NCBI RefSeq assembly: GCF_030811475.1
Contig: NZ_JAUSQV010000001.1
Location: forward strand, 3,235,001-3,299,000
Direction of reading: 5' to 3'
DNA: 64,000 nt
Source: Nakamurella flavida
GTDB taxonomy: Bacteria > Actinomycetota > Actinomycetes > Mycobacteriales > Nakamurellaceae
Shown here: piece after piece, positions 32,805-41,455 of the stretch
Layout: the number at the start of each line of letters is the position of its first letter
How positions within the stretch are numbered: the stretch's first letter is position 1
Made by a program: the position numbers and the translations under genes
The notes under the pieces: generated by a model
Database searches by the model: none
What the model saw: only the letters and a program-made list of their open reading frames with translations
What the model was told of the DNA's origin: nothing

Positions 32805-35300
32805 GTGGCTCTCATCCGTACCCGGTGCACCGCGGTGGCCGGAACGGCCCTCGTCCTGGCCGGGCTGCTCGTCCCGGTCGGGCCCGCCGCCGCCGCCCCG
32901 GGCGATCTCGTACCGATCGCCGACATCCAGGGCGAGGGTGACGCGTCGCCCCTGGTCGGGCAGAGCGTGAGCACGGCCGGGGTGGTCACCGCGGCCTTCC
33001 CCACCGGTGGGCTCGGCGGGTTCGCCCTGCAGACCCCCGGGACCGGCGGACCGCTCCCGCTCGATCCGCCCGCCGCGTCCGTGGCGATCTGGGTGTACGC
33101 CCCCGCCCTGGCCGCCACCGTGGCCGTCGGAGACCACGTCACCGTCACCGGTGAGGTGGTCGAGTTCAACGGGCTCACCGAGATCGAGGCGGACGTCGTC
33201 GAGGTGCTCGCCGACCCCGCCGCTCCGGTGACCGCCACCGAACTGCCCGGCTGGCCGACCACCGACGCCGAGCGCGAGGCGCTGGAGTCCGTCCTCGTCC
33301 GGCCGACCGGTGAGTTCACCGTGACCAACACGTACTCCACCAACCAGTACGGCGAGGTCGGTCTGGCCGCCGGCGGGGTGCCGCTGGTCCAGCCCACCGA
33401 GGTCGCCGTGCCCGGATCGGCGGAGGCGCTCGCCGTCGCCGCCGACAACGCCGAACGGGCGGTCACCCTGGACGACGGGTCGTCGATCGACTTCCTCCGG
33501 CCGGCGAACAGCGCGCTGACCCCGCCGTACGTCTCGCTCACCGCCCCCGTCCGGGTCGGAGCCCCGGTGACCTTTACCGGCGACGTCATCGTCGATCGCC
33601 GCAACAATGCCTGGAAGTTCCAGCCCACCGCCCCCGTGGTGGCCGGCGACCCGGCCGTCCCGGTCGAGTTCGCCGACACCCGCACCGCTGCACCGGATGT
33701 CGAGGATCTCGGCGACGGGGGTCTGCGGGTCGCGTCGTTCAACGTGCTGAACTACTTCACCACCCTGGGCACCGACACGGCCACCTGCGAGCCGTACACC
33801 GACCGGGCCGGCGACGGCGTCACCGTGCGGGACGACTGCGCCCAGCGCGGCGCCTGGGACGCCGCCGACCTGCAGCGTCAGCAGGACAAGATCGTCGCCG
33901 CGATCAGCGCGCTGGACGCCGACGTCGTCGGCCTGATGGAGATCGAGAACTCCGCCGCGCTGGGGGAGACCCCGGACGAGGCGCTGCAGACCCTGGTCGG
34001 CGCGCTGAACGCGCGGGACGGCGCCGGCACCTGGGCGGCCAACCCGTCGTCGGCGGAACTGCCGCCGGCGGACCGGATGGACGTCATCACCAACGCGATC
34101 ATCTACAAGCCCGCCATGGTCACCCGCACCGGTGAGGCACGGGCCCTGGGGACGCAGAGCGACGACGGGCAGGCCTTCGCCAACGCCCGCGAGCCGCTCG
34201 GTCAGGTCTTCACGCCGACCTACGACGGCGAGCCGTTCCTGTTCGTGGTCAACCACTTCAAGTCCAAGAGCGCGACCGGGGCGACCGGCGACGACGTGGA
34301 CACCGGCAACGGCGCCGGTGCCTACAACGGGGCCCGGACCCGCCAGGCGCAGGCCCTGGCGGACTGGCTGCCGACGGTCGACACCACCGAGGCCGGCGAC
34401 CCGCTGGCCACCGTGCTCGTCGGCGATTTCAACTCCTACGGCCAGGAGGATCCCATCCGCCTCCTCGCCGACGCCGGCTACGCCGATGTGGAGCCCGAGC
34501 TCGACGTGGAGACCTCGTCCTACTCGTTCTCCGGGCTGTCCGGCTCGCTGGACCACATCCTGGTCGACCGGGCCACGCTGGACCGGGCCACCGGCGCCGA
34601 CATCTGGAACATCAACTCCGGTGAGTCCGTCGCGTTGGAGTACAGCCGGTACAACACCCACGGCACGCTCTTCTACGCCCCTGACCCCTACCGGTCGTCC
34701 GACCACGACCCGGTCGTCCTCGCCCTGGACGCCGGCGCCGAGCCGGCTCCCGCGGTGACCGTCGACCTGGCCGCCTCCGCCGCCGGGCAGGTGTGGGGTG
34801 CAGCGCCGGTGACCTTGACCGCGACGGTCACCGGGACGGGGGCCACCACCGTCGAGTTCGCCTCCGGGGACACGGTTCTCGGTTCGGCCGCGGTGACCGG
34901 CGGCGTGGCGCAGCTGACGCTGCCGATCACCCTGGCCCCGGGGGACTACCCCGTCCGGGCCCGTGTGGTCGGGGCGGACGCGGCCGTGCTCGCCGTGTCC
35001 GCGGAGGCCACCGTGACGGTGACGGCCTCGGCCACCACGCTGGTGCTCGTCCCGGTCCGCATCGGCGTGGTGGAGGTCGTGCTGGCCGTGGTCACCGCGG
35101 ATGCGGGCGGACTCACCCCCCGCGGCACGGTCACCCTGGAGAACGGCCAGCAGGCCGGGACCACCCGGATCCTGCGCGGCGGCGTGGCCCTGTTCGTCCC
35201 GCGGGTGGACGGCCTCTACGCGGCCCGGTACGTCCCGCAGGCGGACACCTTCCACCTGCCGGCCGAGAGCCTGAACACGGTGACCGTCGAACGCTGGTGA
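32805..35300 (+). CDS. secreted ExeM/NucH-type endonuclease with Ig-like tail
   Basis: An 831-residue secreted protein. The signal peptide (IRTRCTAVAGTALVLAGLLVPVGPAAAAPG) is followed by an OB-fold-like region (about residues 35-290) with repeated GDxxVTVTGxVxEFNGLTEI patterns. The endonuclease/exonuclease/phosphatase domain (about 300-640) has VASFNVLNYF, GLMEIENSA, VVNHFKSKSA, VLVGDFNSYGQEDP, LDHILVD and SDHDPVV, all catalytic blocks. The end is an Ig-like beta domain and a second strand-rich domain. There is no LPxTG anchor. It probably degrades extracellular DNA. GTG 32805 is chosen because it begins the signal peptide. Confidence 0.9.
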   Translation: MALIRTRCTAVAGTALVLAGLLVPVGPAAAAPGDLVPIADIQGEGDASPLVGQSVSTAGVVTAAFPTGGLGGFALQTPGTGGPLPLDPPAASVAIWVYAPALAATVAVGDHVTVTGEVVEFNGLTEIEADVVEVLADPAAPVTATELPGWPTTDAEREALESVLVRPTGEFTVTNTYSTNQYGEVGLAAGGVPLVQPTEVAVPGSAEALAVAADNAERAVTLDDGSSIDFLRPANSALTPPYVSLTAPVRVGAPVTFTGDVIVDRRNNAWKFQPTAPVVAGDPAVPVEFADTRTAAPDVEDLGDGGLRVASFNVLNYFTTLGTDTATCEPYTDRAGDGVTVRDDCAQRGAWDAADLQRQQDKIVAAISALDADVVGLMEIENSAALGETPDEALQTLVGALNARDGAGTWAANPSSAELPPADRMDVITNAIIYKPAMVTRTGEARALGTQSDDGQAFANAREPLGQVFTPTYDGEPFLFVVNHFKSKSATGATGDDVDTGNGAGAYNGARTRQAQALADWLPTVDTTEAGDPLATVLVGDFNSYGQEDPIRLLADAGYADVEPELDVETSSYSFSGLSGSLDHILVDRATLDRATGADIWNINSGESVALEYSRYNTHGTLFYAPDPYRSSDHDPVVLALDAGAEPAPAVTVDLAASAAGQVWGAAPVTLTATVTGTGATTVEFASGDTVLGSAAVTGGVAQLTLPITLAPGDYPVRARVVGADAAVLAVSAEATVTVTASATTLVLVPVRIGVVEVVLAVVTADAGGLTPRGTVTLENGQQAGTTRILRGGVALFVPRVDGLYAARYVPQADTFHLPAESLNTVTVERW

Positions 35301-35325
35301 CCCGCGTCCCGGTCCCGGTGGTCGA

Positions 35326-36744
35326 TCAGCGTGCCGGCCACACCGGACCGGGACCGGTCGGGTGCGTGGCTCGGTGACGCCGGACCAGGTCGGCGTAGTG
35401 GTGGAACGACGCCCGGGGCCGACGCGACAGATCCGCCCGGTCCACGGCCACCAGGCCGTACCGGGCGGTGTGCCCGTCGGCGAACTCCCACCCGTCCAGC
35501 AGGGACCGGTGGAAGTAGCCCCGCACGTCCGCGCCCGCCGCGCGCGCGGCCACCACCGCGGCCAGGTGATCGTCCAGGAAGGCGATGCGCGCCCGGTCGT
35601 CCCGCTGACCGCCGGCCGGATCCGGCCGGTCGTCGAACGCGGCGCCGTTCCCGGTGACGACCAGCGGCGGGAGAGCGGGGTACCGCGCGGTCAGGTCGGT
35701 CAGCACGGTGGTCAGCCCGGCCGCGTCGACCGGGTGGCCGTTGTCCGTGTGCGCGGCGTCGGCGGGATGGTCCAGGGAGAAGGGCACGGAGCGGTTCTCG
35801 GGGACCGCGGTCACCGTGGTGGGGGAGTAGTAGCCGACGCCGTAGAAGTCCAGCGGAGCGGCCAGGACGGCGAGATCGCCGTCCTGGACGACGCTCTCGT
35901 CCACACCGGGCGCCCGGAGCAGCGCGCCCGGGTACCGGCCCAGGAACAGCGGATCGGTGAACTGCCGGTTGTGGTAGCCGTCGTACCACCGCGCCGCGCC
36001 GCGGTCGGCGACGGCGCCGGTGGCCGGGGCGACCGCCGTGTGGTGGTTGGCGATCCCCACCGGGGCCCCGCTCCCCGCCCGCAGGGCGGCCACCGCGAGA
36101 CCGTGCCCCAGCAACTGGTGGTGGGTGGTGGCGAAGGCCGAGCCGAGCAGGGTCAGCCCCGGGGCGTCGATCCCCACCGCGTAGCCGTACGCGGTGTGCA
36201 GCACGGCCTCGTCATGGGTGATCCACGCGGCCACCCGGTCGCCGAACCGCTCGGCGGCCAGTGCCGCGTACTCGGCGAACGCCGAGGCCGTGTCGCGGGC
36301 CAGCCAGCCGCCCTCCTGCATGAGCTCCAGGGGCAGGTCCCAGTGCAGCAGCGTCACCCACGGGGCGATCCCGGCGGCGAGCAGGGAGTCCAGCATGCGG
36401 TCGTAGTACTCGACGCCGGCCGCGGCGGCCGACCCGCGCCCGCCGGGCTGCAGCCGCGACCACGACAGCGACATCCGGAAGGCCGGCACCCCCAGCCCCG
36501 TCAGCAGGGCGAGATCACCGGGCCAGTGGTCGGCCAGCGCTGCGCCCACGGCGGGGGTGCTGCCGTCGGCGATGCGCCCCGGCGCCAGCGCCACCACGTC
36601 CCACACCGACGGGGTCCGGCCGCCGGCGGTGTCGTCCCCCTCCACCGACGCGGCGGTGCTGGTCACCCCGAGCACGAAGCCCGGTGGCAGGCCCGCGCCG
36701 GGTGGCGCACCCGGGGGGAGCGGTCGCGTGTGTCCGATCGTCAT
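35326..36744 (-). CDS. glycoside hydrolase family 1-like protein lacking the nucleophile
   Basis: A 472-residue protein with the whole GH1 barrel: FVLGVTSTAASVEGDD, FRMSLSWSRLQPGG, VTLLHWDLPLELMQEGGW. The acid/base site reads THDEA around Glu179 where the family has (T)xNEP. The nucleophile site reads VTGNGAAFDD: Gly365 replaces the Glu of TENG (codon GGG at 35650-35652, one base from GAG). The pocket motif at the end is also changed (YFHRSLLDGWEFADG). The intact GH1 at 56617 has [10 protein letters not shown]. This copy is probably not a normal glycosidase: a binding protein, a changed mechanism, or decay. Confidence 0.88.
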   Translation of the reverse strand: MTIGHTRPLPPGAPPGAGLPPGFVLGVTSTAASVEGDDTAGGRTPSVWDVVALAPGRIADGSTPAVGAALADHWPGDLALLTGLGVPAFRMSLSWSRLQPGGRGSAAAAGVEYYDRMLDSLLAAGIAPWVTLLHWDLPLELMQEGGWLARDTASAFAEYAALAAERFGDRVAAWITHDEAVLHTAYGYAVGIDAPGLTLLGSAFATTHHQLLGHGLAVAALRAGSGAPVGIANHHTAVAPATGAVADRGAARWYDGYHNRQFTDPLFLGRYPGALLRAPGVDESVVQDGDLAVLAAPLDFYGVGYYSPTTVTAVPENRSVPFSLDHPADAAHTDNGHPVDAAGLTTVLTDLTARYPALPPLVVTGNGAAFDDRPDPAGGQRDDRARIAFLDDHLAAVVAARAAGADVRGYFHRSLLDGWEFADGHTARYGLVAVDRADLSRRPRASFHHYADLVRRHRATHPTGPGPVWPAR

Positions 36745-36871
36745 TCCCCGATCCTGACAGCGGAATCATGCATCCGCCGCCGACCACGGGCCGGTAGTGG
36801 TGTGGCCGAGCAGAGGGCGTCGAGAAGACCGGCGCCGCACCGCCGCATGTCGAGAACGAGGTACCCCCCAC

Positions 36872-37096
36872 ATGACGCAGACGTCACGGTCCGGATCGCC
36901 CGCCCGCCCCGGCGCCCGGGGCAAGCGCTTCCTGCTGCTGTACGTCGCGATCGCCTTCGTCGCAGTGATCATCGCCGTCATCCTCGTCCTCGTCCTCAGC
37001 GGCGGGGAGCAGACCGGGGACGGCACCGGCCGCGACCAGATCACCACCACCGGGCAGAGCGACGTGGTCACCGCGCCGGGCCGTTCCGACCGGTAG
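36872..37096 (+). CDS. small single-pass membrane protein
   Basis: A 74-residue protein with a basic N-terminus, one membrane helix (FLLLYVAIAFVAVIIAVILVLVL, about residues 20-42) and a hydrophilic Thr/Gly/Asp-rich tail. No family is recognised. The topology suggests the N-terminus inside. An in-frame extension upstream is possible. It lies alone in front of the sigma factor gene, about 100 bp away. Confidence 0.65.
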   Translation: MTQTSRSGSPARPGARGKRFLLLYVAIAFVAVIIAVILVLVLSGGEQTGDGTGRDQITTTGQSDVVTAPGRSDR

Positions 37097-37198
37097 CACC
37101 GCCGGGCCTCGGCGCGACCGTCGAGTGCGTCGGCCATACTCGTCCTTCTCTGGTTCAGCAGGGCAGCCAGGAAGTCTTATTTCTCGAGGGAGACTTCC

Positions 37199-38227
37199 AT
37201 GGCACCCCTGAGCGCCCCCACCCTGATCCGACCCGAGACGCCCGTCCCTGTGCCGAGCATGCTCGACGGGCGGTCGGACCCCACCCCGTCGGCATCCGCA
37301 GCAGCACGGTTCGCCGCTGCCGCACAGTTCGCCGCCGCGCAGTTCACCGATGCGCAGAGCGCTGCACACGGTGCTGGAGGCGAGGAGTCGGCCGACGAGG
37401 CCCCCCTGGACCGCGTGGGGACCGCACCCCGATCCGCGGGGTCGGCCGGTGCCCCAAGGCCGCCGTCCACCATCGCGGCGGCGCCCTCGCCCGAGCGGGC
37501 CCGCCGGATGATGCAGCTGCTCGCCGACATCACCGAGTCGACCGACGCCGGGGAGCAGGCCCGTCGCCGGGCGGTCGTCGTCCGCGAGTACCTGCCGGTC
37601 GCCCGGTCCATCGCCGCCCGCTACCGCGGCCGAGGGGTGGAGCGGGGCGATCTCGAGCAGCTGGCCAGCCTGGGCCTGGTCAAGTCGGTGGCGCGCTGGT
37701 TGCCCGACCGCAGCGAGGACTTCCTGCAGTTCGCGGTGCCGACCATCTCCGGGGAGATCAAGCGGTACTTCCGCGACCACTCCTGGACGGTGCGCCCGCC
37801 GCGCCGGGTGCAGGAACTGCGGGTGGCCATCGGCGACGCCGAGCAGATCTTCTGGCAGCGGCACGGGCGGCGTCCGACCGACCCGGACATCGCCCGCATC
37901 GTCGGGGTGTCGGCCGCGGCGGTGGCCGAGGCCCGGACCGCGGTGGCGCTCTGCCGCCCGCCGTCGCTGGACGCGGACGCGGGGACCGGCTGGGTGATGG
38001 CCCAGAGTTACGGCGAGGTCGACCACGACCTGGCCCGCGTGGAGGACCGGCTCGCGGTGGAGCGGCTGCTGAGCATCCTCAGCGACCAGGAGCGCAAGGT
38101 CGTCGACCTGCGCTTCCAGCACGGATGGTCGCAGTCGCAGATCGCGCAGGAGGTCGGCGTCAGCCAGATGCAGATCTCCCGCTGGCTGCGGGACATCACC
38201 GGCAAGCTGCGCACCGCCTGCGCCTGA
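37199..38227 (+). CDS. RNA polymerase sigma factor of the SigB/SigF class
   Basis: A 342-residue group 3 sigma factor. The first 100 residues are Ala/Pro-rich and unlike the family. Region 2 has YLPVARSIAARYRGRGVERGDLEQLASLGLVKSVARW and FLQFAVPTISGEIKRYFRDHSWTVRPPRRVQEL, which is diagnostic for SigB/SigF. Region 3 follows (RRPTDPDIARIVGVSAAAVAEA), and region 4 ends with LSDQERKVVDLRFQHGWSQSQIAQEVGVSQMQISRWLRDI. It directs stress or developmental genes. No anti-sigma factor (RsbW/RsbV type) is adjacent, so its control lies elsewhere. ATG 37199 follows CGAGGGAG. Confidence 0.92.
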   Translation: MAPLSAPTLIRPETPVPVPSMLDGRSDPTPSASAAARFAAAAQFAAAQFTDAQSAAHGAGGEESADEAPLDRVGTAPRSAGSAGAPRPPSTIAAAPSPERARRMMQLLADITESTDAGEQARRRAVVVREYLPVARSIAARYRGRGVERGDLEQLASLGLVKSVARWLPDRSEDFLQFAVPTISGEIKRYFRDHSWTVRPPRRVQELRVAIGDAEQIFWQRHGRRPTDPDIARIVGVSAAAVAEARTAVALCRPPSLDADAGTGWVMAQSYGEVDHDLARVEDRLAVERLLSILSDQERKVVDLRFQHGWSQSQIAQEVGVSQMQISRWLRDITGKLRTACA

Positions 38228-38266
38228 TCGGCGCCGGGCCGGCCTGCGGACGGTCCGCGGATGCGC

Positions 38267-39016
38267 TCAGCCGGCGGAGTCCGCGTCCTGCAGATCGACG
38301 TCGGCCCGGGCCGCCGGGCGGGCCTGCCCGGGCAGCTGCCCGGTGTTGACCAGATCGCGGGCCACGTCGTTGAGCTTGCGGTTGTGGTCGCTGGAGTAGC
38401 GCTTGAGCACGGCGAACGCGCGTTCGGGGGTGAGCCCCAGCCGCTCGATGAGGATGCCCTGGGCCTGCCCGATCAGGTGCCGGGCGTCCACCGCCCGCCA
38501 CAGCTCCCGCTCGGTACGGAGCCGGGCCAGCGTGACCGATGCGTGGGCACCCACCATGCGGGCGGCCTCGATGTCGTCCTCGGAGATCGGGCCGGCCGCG
38601 GCCCGGTACAGGTTCAGCCCGCCCAGCGCGCGGCGTTCGGTGAACAGGTGCACGCTCACCGTCGCGCCCACACCCGAATCGGCCGCCGCCGGCCCCCAGC
38701 GCGGGAAACGCGCGTCGGACCGGGTGTCCGGGACCACCCAGACGCCCGACGTCTCCGCGGCCCGCAGACACGGGCCCTCGCCCAGCTCGTACTGCAGTGC
38801 GTCGGCCTCCCCGGCGGACGGTGAGGACACCGCCGCGGAATCCACCGATCCGTCCTTGCCGACCAGGGTGACGCTGGCCTCGTCGCAGATCCCCGCGGCC
38901 AGCGCCATCTCGACCAGGGCGTGCAGGGCCTGGGTGACCTCCGGATTGTCGGCCAGGCTGCGGGCCAGCTCGACGCCGGCCGCGGCGGAGCGGGGGGAGA
39001 AATCGGGAGCGGTCAT
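38267..39016 (-). CDS. GAF and ANTAR domain regulator
   Basis: A 249-residue cytoplasmic regulator. A GAF sensor domain (about residues 15-165: CDEASVTLVGKDG, YELGEGPCLRAAETSGVWVVPDTRSDARFPRWG, VSVHLFTERRALGGLNLY) is followed by an ANTAR RNA-binding domain (LRTERELWRAVDARHLIGQAQGILIERLGLTPERAFAVLKRYSSDHNRKLNDVARDLV, about 170-230). ANTAR proteins prevent transcription termination by binding paired RNA hairpins. The GAF ligand is unknown. It converges with the sigma-factor gene, 39 bp apart. Confidence 0.93.
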   Translation of the reverse strand: MTAPDFSPRSAAAGVELARSLADNPEVTQALHALVEMALAAGICDEASVTLVGKDGSVDSAAVSSPSAGEADALQYELGEGPCLRAAETSGVWVVPDTRSDARFPRWGPAAADSGVGATVSVHLFTERRALGGLNLYRAAAGPISEDDIEAARMVGAHASVTLARLRTERELWRAVDARHLIGQAQGILIERLGLTPERAFAVLKRYSSDHNRKLNDVARDLVNTGQLPGQARPAARADVDLQDADSAG

Positions 39017-39286
39017 CGCGTCCTCGGTCCTTCTGGGTCGCACGATCGTTCCGCCGCACGGTCTCGACGACGGGGACCCGGTCATCCTGCCCTGTCCGGC
39101 GGCCGGTGACCCGTCGCTGGGATGCGGGGTGCCCCACATCCTCCGAACGGGCGACGGTCGATGGGTGACAATGGGCAGCCTGCCTCCGCGGGTGCACCCT
39201 TCCAGGCCCCGCCGGGCCCCGGCCGAACGGACCGCCGTGCACGCTCCTGCGAACGATGTCGTCCATCCCCTCCGGGCGGCCGGGCG

Positions 39287-40246
39287 ATGAGCGGGCACCA
39301 CGGGCACTCCGGCGGCCACGGCGGCCACGGCGCTGGGAACGGGGGCTCGGACGGCGGGTCGGCCTCGACGGCCGGACGTTTCCGCGGCCGCCTCGCGGTG
39401 ACCTTCGCGCTCACCGCCGGCTTCTTCGTCGTGGAGCTCGTCGTCGGGCTCGTCACCAATTCGCTCGCGCTGATCGCCGACGCCGGCCACATGGCCACCG
39501 ACGTGGTCGCGCTGGGTGCCTCGCTGCTGGCCACCCGGATCGCCGCCCGCCCGGACGGCACCGGCCGCTGGTCGTACGGGCGGTACCGCGCCGAGGTGTT
39601 CTCCGCCGGGCTGACCGTGCTGCTCATGCTCGGAGTGGGCGTCTTCGTCATCGTCGAGGCGGTCGGCCGGGCCGGTGAGGGCGGCGAGGTCGCGGTGTCC
39701 TCGCTGCCCCTGCTGATCGTCGGGCTGATCGGGCTGGCCATCAACGCCGTCGGGCTGATCCTGCTCAAGGCCGGGTCCAAGGAGTCGTTGAACCTGCGTG
39801 CGGCCTACCTCGAGGTGCTCGGCGACGCGGCCGGCTCGATCGGCGTCATCATCGCCGCCGGGCTCATCGCGTGGACCGGTTCCTCGGTGTGGGACCTCGT
39901 CGTGGCCCTGATCATCGCGGTGTTCGTGCTGGTGCGGGCGGTCGGCCTGGGCCGGTCGGTGCTGCGGGTGCTCGGGCAGCAGGTCCCGGACGGGGTCGAC
40001 GTCGGTGTCGTGGCGGCGGACCTCGGCGCCGTGCAGGGCGTGGTCTCCGTGCACGACCTGCACCTGTGGGAGCTCACCTCCGGCATGACGGTGGCCACCG
40101 CGCACCTGGTCACCACGCCCGGGGTCGATGCCCACCGGGTGCTCGACCAGGCCCGGGACGTGCTCGCCCTCCAGCACGCCATCGCGCACGCCACCCTGCA
40201 GGTCGAGCCGGCCGACCACACCTCGTGCGGTGAGATCGGCTGGTGA
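39287..40246 (+). CDS. cation diffusion facilitator (Zn/Co/Cd efflux)
   Basis: A 319-residue membrane transporter with six helices. The first 14 residues contain five histidines (HHGHSGGHGGH), a likely metal-binding tail. The metal-site motif is in helix 2, ADAGHMATDVVAL (HxxxD), with the matching pair in helix 5, YLEVLGDAAGSIGVI (HxxxD replaced by LxxD). The C-terminal ferredoxin-like domain is DLHLWELTSGMTVATAHLV. It exports Zn2+ or related divalent metals in exchange for protons. The start is ATG 39287. Confidence 0.9.
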   Translation: MSGHHGHSGGHGGHGAGNGGSDGGSASTAGRFRGRLAVTFALTAGFFVVELVVGLVTNSLALIADAGHMATDVVALGASLLATRIAARPDGTGRWSYGRYRAEVFSAGLTVLLMLGVGVFVIVEAVGRAGEGGEVAVSSLPLLIVGLIGLAINAVGLILLKAGSKESLNLRAAYLEVLGDAAGSIGVIIAAGLIAWTGSSVWDLVVALIIAVFVLVRAVGLGRSVLRVLGQQVPDGVDVGVVAADLGAVQGVVSVHDLHLWELTSGMTVATAHLVTTPGVDAHRVLDQARDVLALQHAIAHATLQVEPADHTSCGEIGW

Positions 40247-40285
40247 CCGGTCGGCCCCGGACCCCGGGGCCACGACCGTCGTCGA

Positions 40286-41395
40286 TCAGGCCGTGTTGCG
40301 GTCCCGGCGCCGCTCCGCGCCGGCGCCGCCGTCCTCTTCGGGGGGCGACTCGATCCCGGTGCCGCGGATCACCACGATGCGGTCCCCGGGCTGGAAGACC
40401 TTGACCCCGCCGGAGTCGAACCGGTGGTGGACGCCGTTGCGGATCACCGTCAGCACGATCTCGCCCTGCGCGGTGAGCCGGGCGGGGGACAGACCGACGT
40501 CCTCCGGACGCACCTCGCGCTCGGCGATCTGCAGCCCGGCGACCGGCTCGAGCAGGTCCTCCATCAGTTCACCGGCGTTCGGGGCGATGATCGACAGCCC
40601 GAGCAACCGACCGGCCGACTCCGCGGTCGGGATGACGACGTCGGCGCCGCCCTGCTTGAGCACCGCGATGTTCTGCTCCTCGCGTGCGGCCGCCACGATG
40701 GTGGCGTGCGGCGCCAGCCGCCGGGCGGTCAGCGTCACCAGCACCGAGGTGTCGTCGCGGTCGGTGGCCACGACGACCTTGTCGGCCGAGGACATGGCCG
40801 CCTGCCGCAGCACCTCCTCGCGGCGGGCATCGCCGATCACCCCGACGCAGCCGTCCCCGGTGGCGACCTTGATGTTGGCGCCGTCCAGGTCGACGACCAC
40901 GATGCGGTCGGCCGGGTAGCCCTGGTCGAGCAACGCGGACACCGCCGACCGACCCTTGGTGCCGTACCCGATGACCACGGTGTGCTTCTTCACGCGCTTC
41001 CTCCAGCGGCTGTAGCGGAACTGCTGACGGCTGCGCTCGGTGAGCACCTCGATCGTCGTGCCGACCAGGACGATCAGGAAGAGGAACCGCAACGGGGTGA
41101 TGAGCAGGATGTTGGTGAGCCGGGCGGCGTCGGTGATCGGGGTGATGTCGCCGTAGCCGGTGGTGGAGAGGGTGACGGTGGCGTAGTAGAACGCGTCCAG
41201 CAGGCTGTTGACCTTGCCGTCGACGTCGCGGTACCCGTCCCGCTCCAGGTAGACCACGACCGCGGTGATCGCCACACAGCTCAGGGCGATCAGGATGCGG
41301 AAACCGATGGCCACGAACGGCCCGTACTCCCGGCGTTCGGGCAGCGCGATCCGGCGTTCGGGGACGCCGTTCTTCGTGCGGGGAGGTCTGGCCAC
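40286..41395 (-). CDS. two-helix potassium channel with RCK (TrkA-N/C) domains
   Basis: A 369-residue channel subunit. Two membrane helices (about 27-50 and 93-112) flank the pore with filter TTGYGD (residues 78-83). The cytoplasmic part begins with HTVVIGYGTKGRSAVSALLDQGYPADRIVVVDLD, a Rossmann RCK domain, and ends with a TrkA-C domain (GEIVLTVIRNGVHHRFDSGGVKVFQPGDRIVVI). It forms tetramers and regulates K+ flux by nucleotide or ion binding. The start is GTG 41395. Confidence 0.94.
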   Translation of the reverse strand: MARPPRTKNGVPERRIALPERREYGPFVAIGFRILIALSCVAITAVVVYLERDGYRDVDGKVNSLLDAFYYATVTLSTTGYGDITPITDAARLTNILLITPLRFLFLIVLVGTTIEVLTERSRQQFRYSRWRKRVKKHTVVIGYGTKGRSAVSALLDQGYPADRIVVVDLDGANIKVATGDGCVGVIGDARREEVLRQAAMSSADKVVVATDRDDTSVLVTLTARRLAPHATIVAAAREEQNIAVLKQGGADVVIPTAESAGRLLGLSIIAPNAGELMEDLLEPVAGLQIAEREVRPEDVGLSPARLTAQGEIVLTVIRNGVHHRFDSGGVKVFQPGDRIVVIRGTGIESPPEEDGGAGAERRRDRNTA

Positions 41396-41455
41396 GACCA
41401 GACGGTACGTCGCCGGGGAGGGGGGCCGGCCCGGGCACCCCGATGGGGGCCCCGG

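Noticed and set aside
32625-35255. Long minus-strand open frame across the secreted nuclease
   Set aside because: Shadow of the nuclease gene, low-complexity composition, no ribosome binding site or motif.
35362-38349. A 995-codon plus-strand open frame across the GH1 and sigma-factor region
   Set aside because: Antisense to the GH1-like gene and out of frame with the sigma factor; the composition is artefactual.
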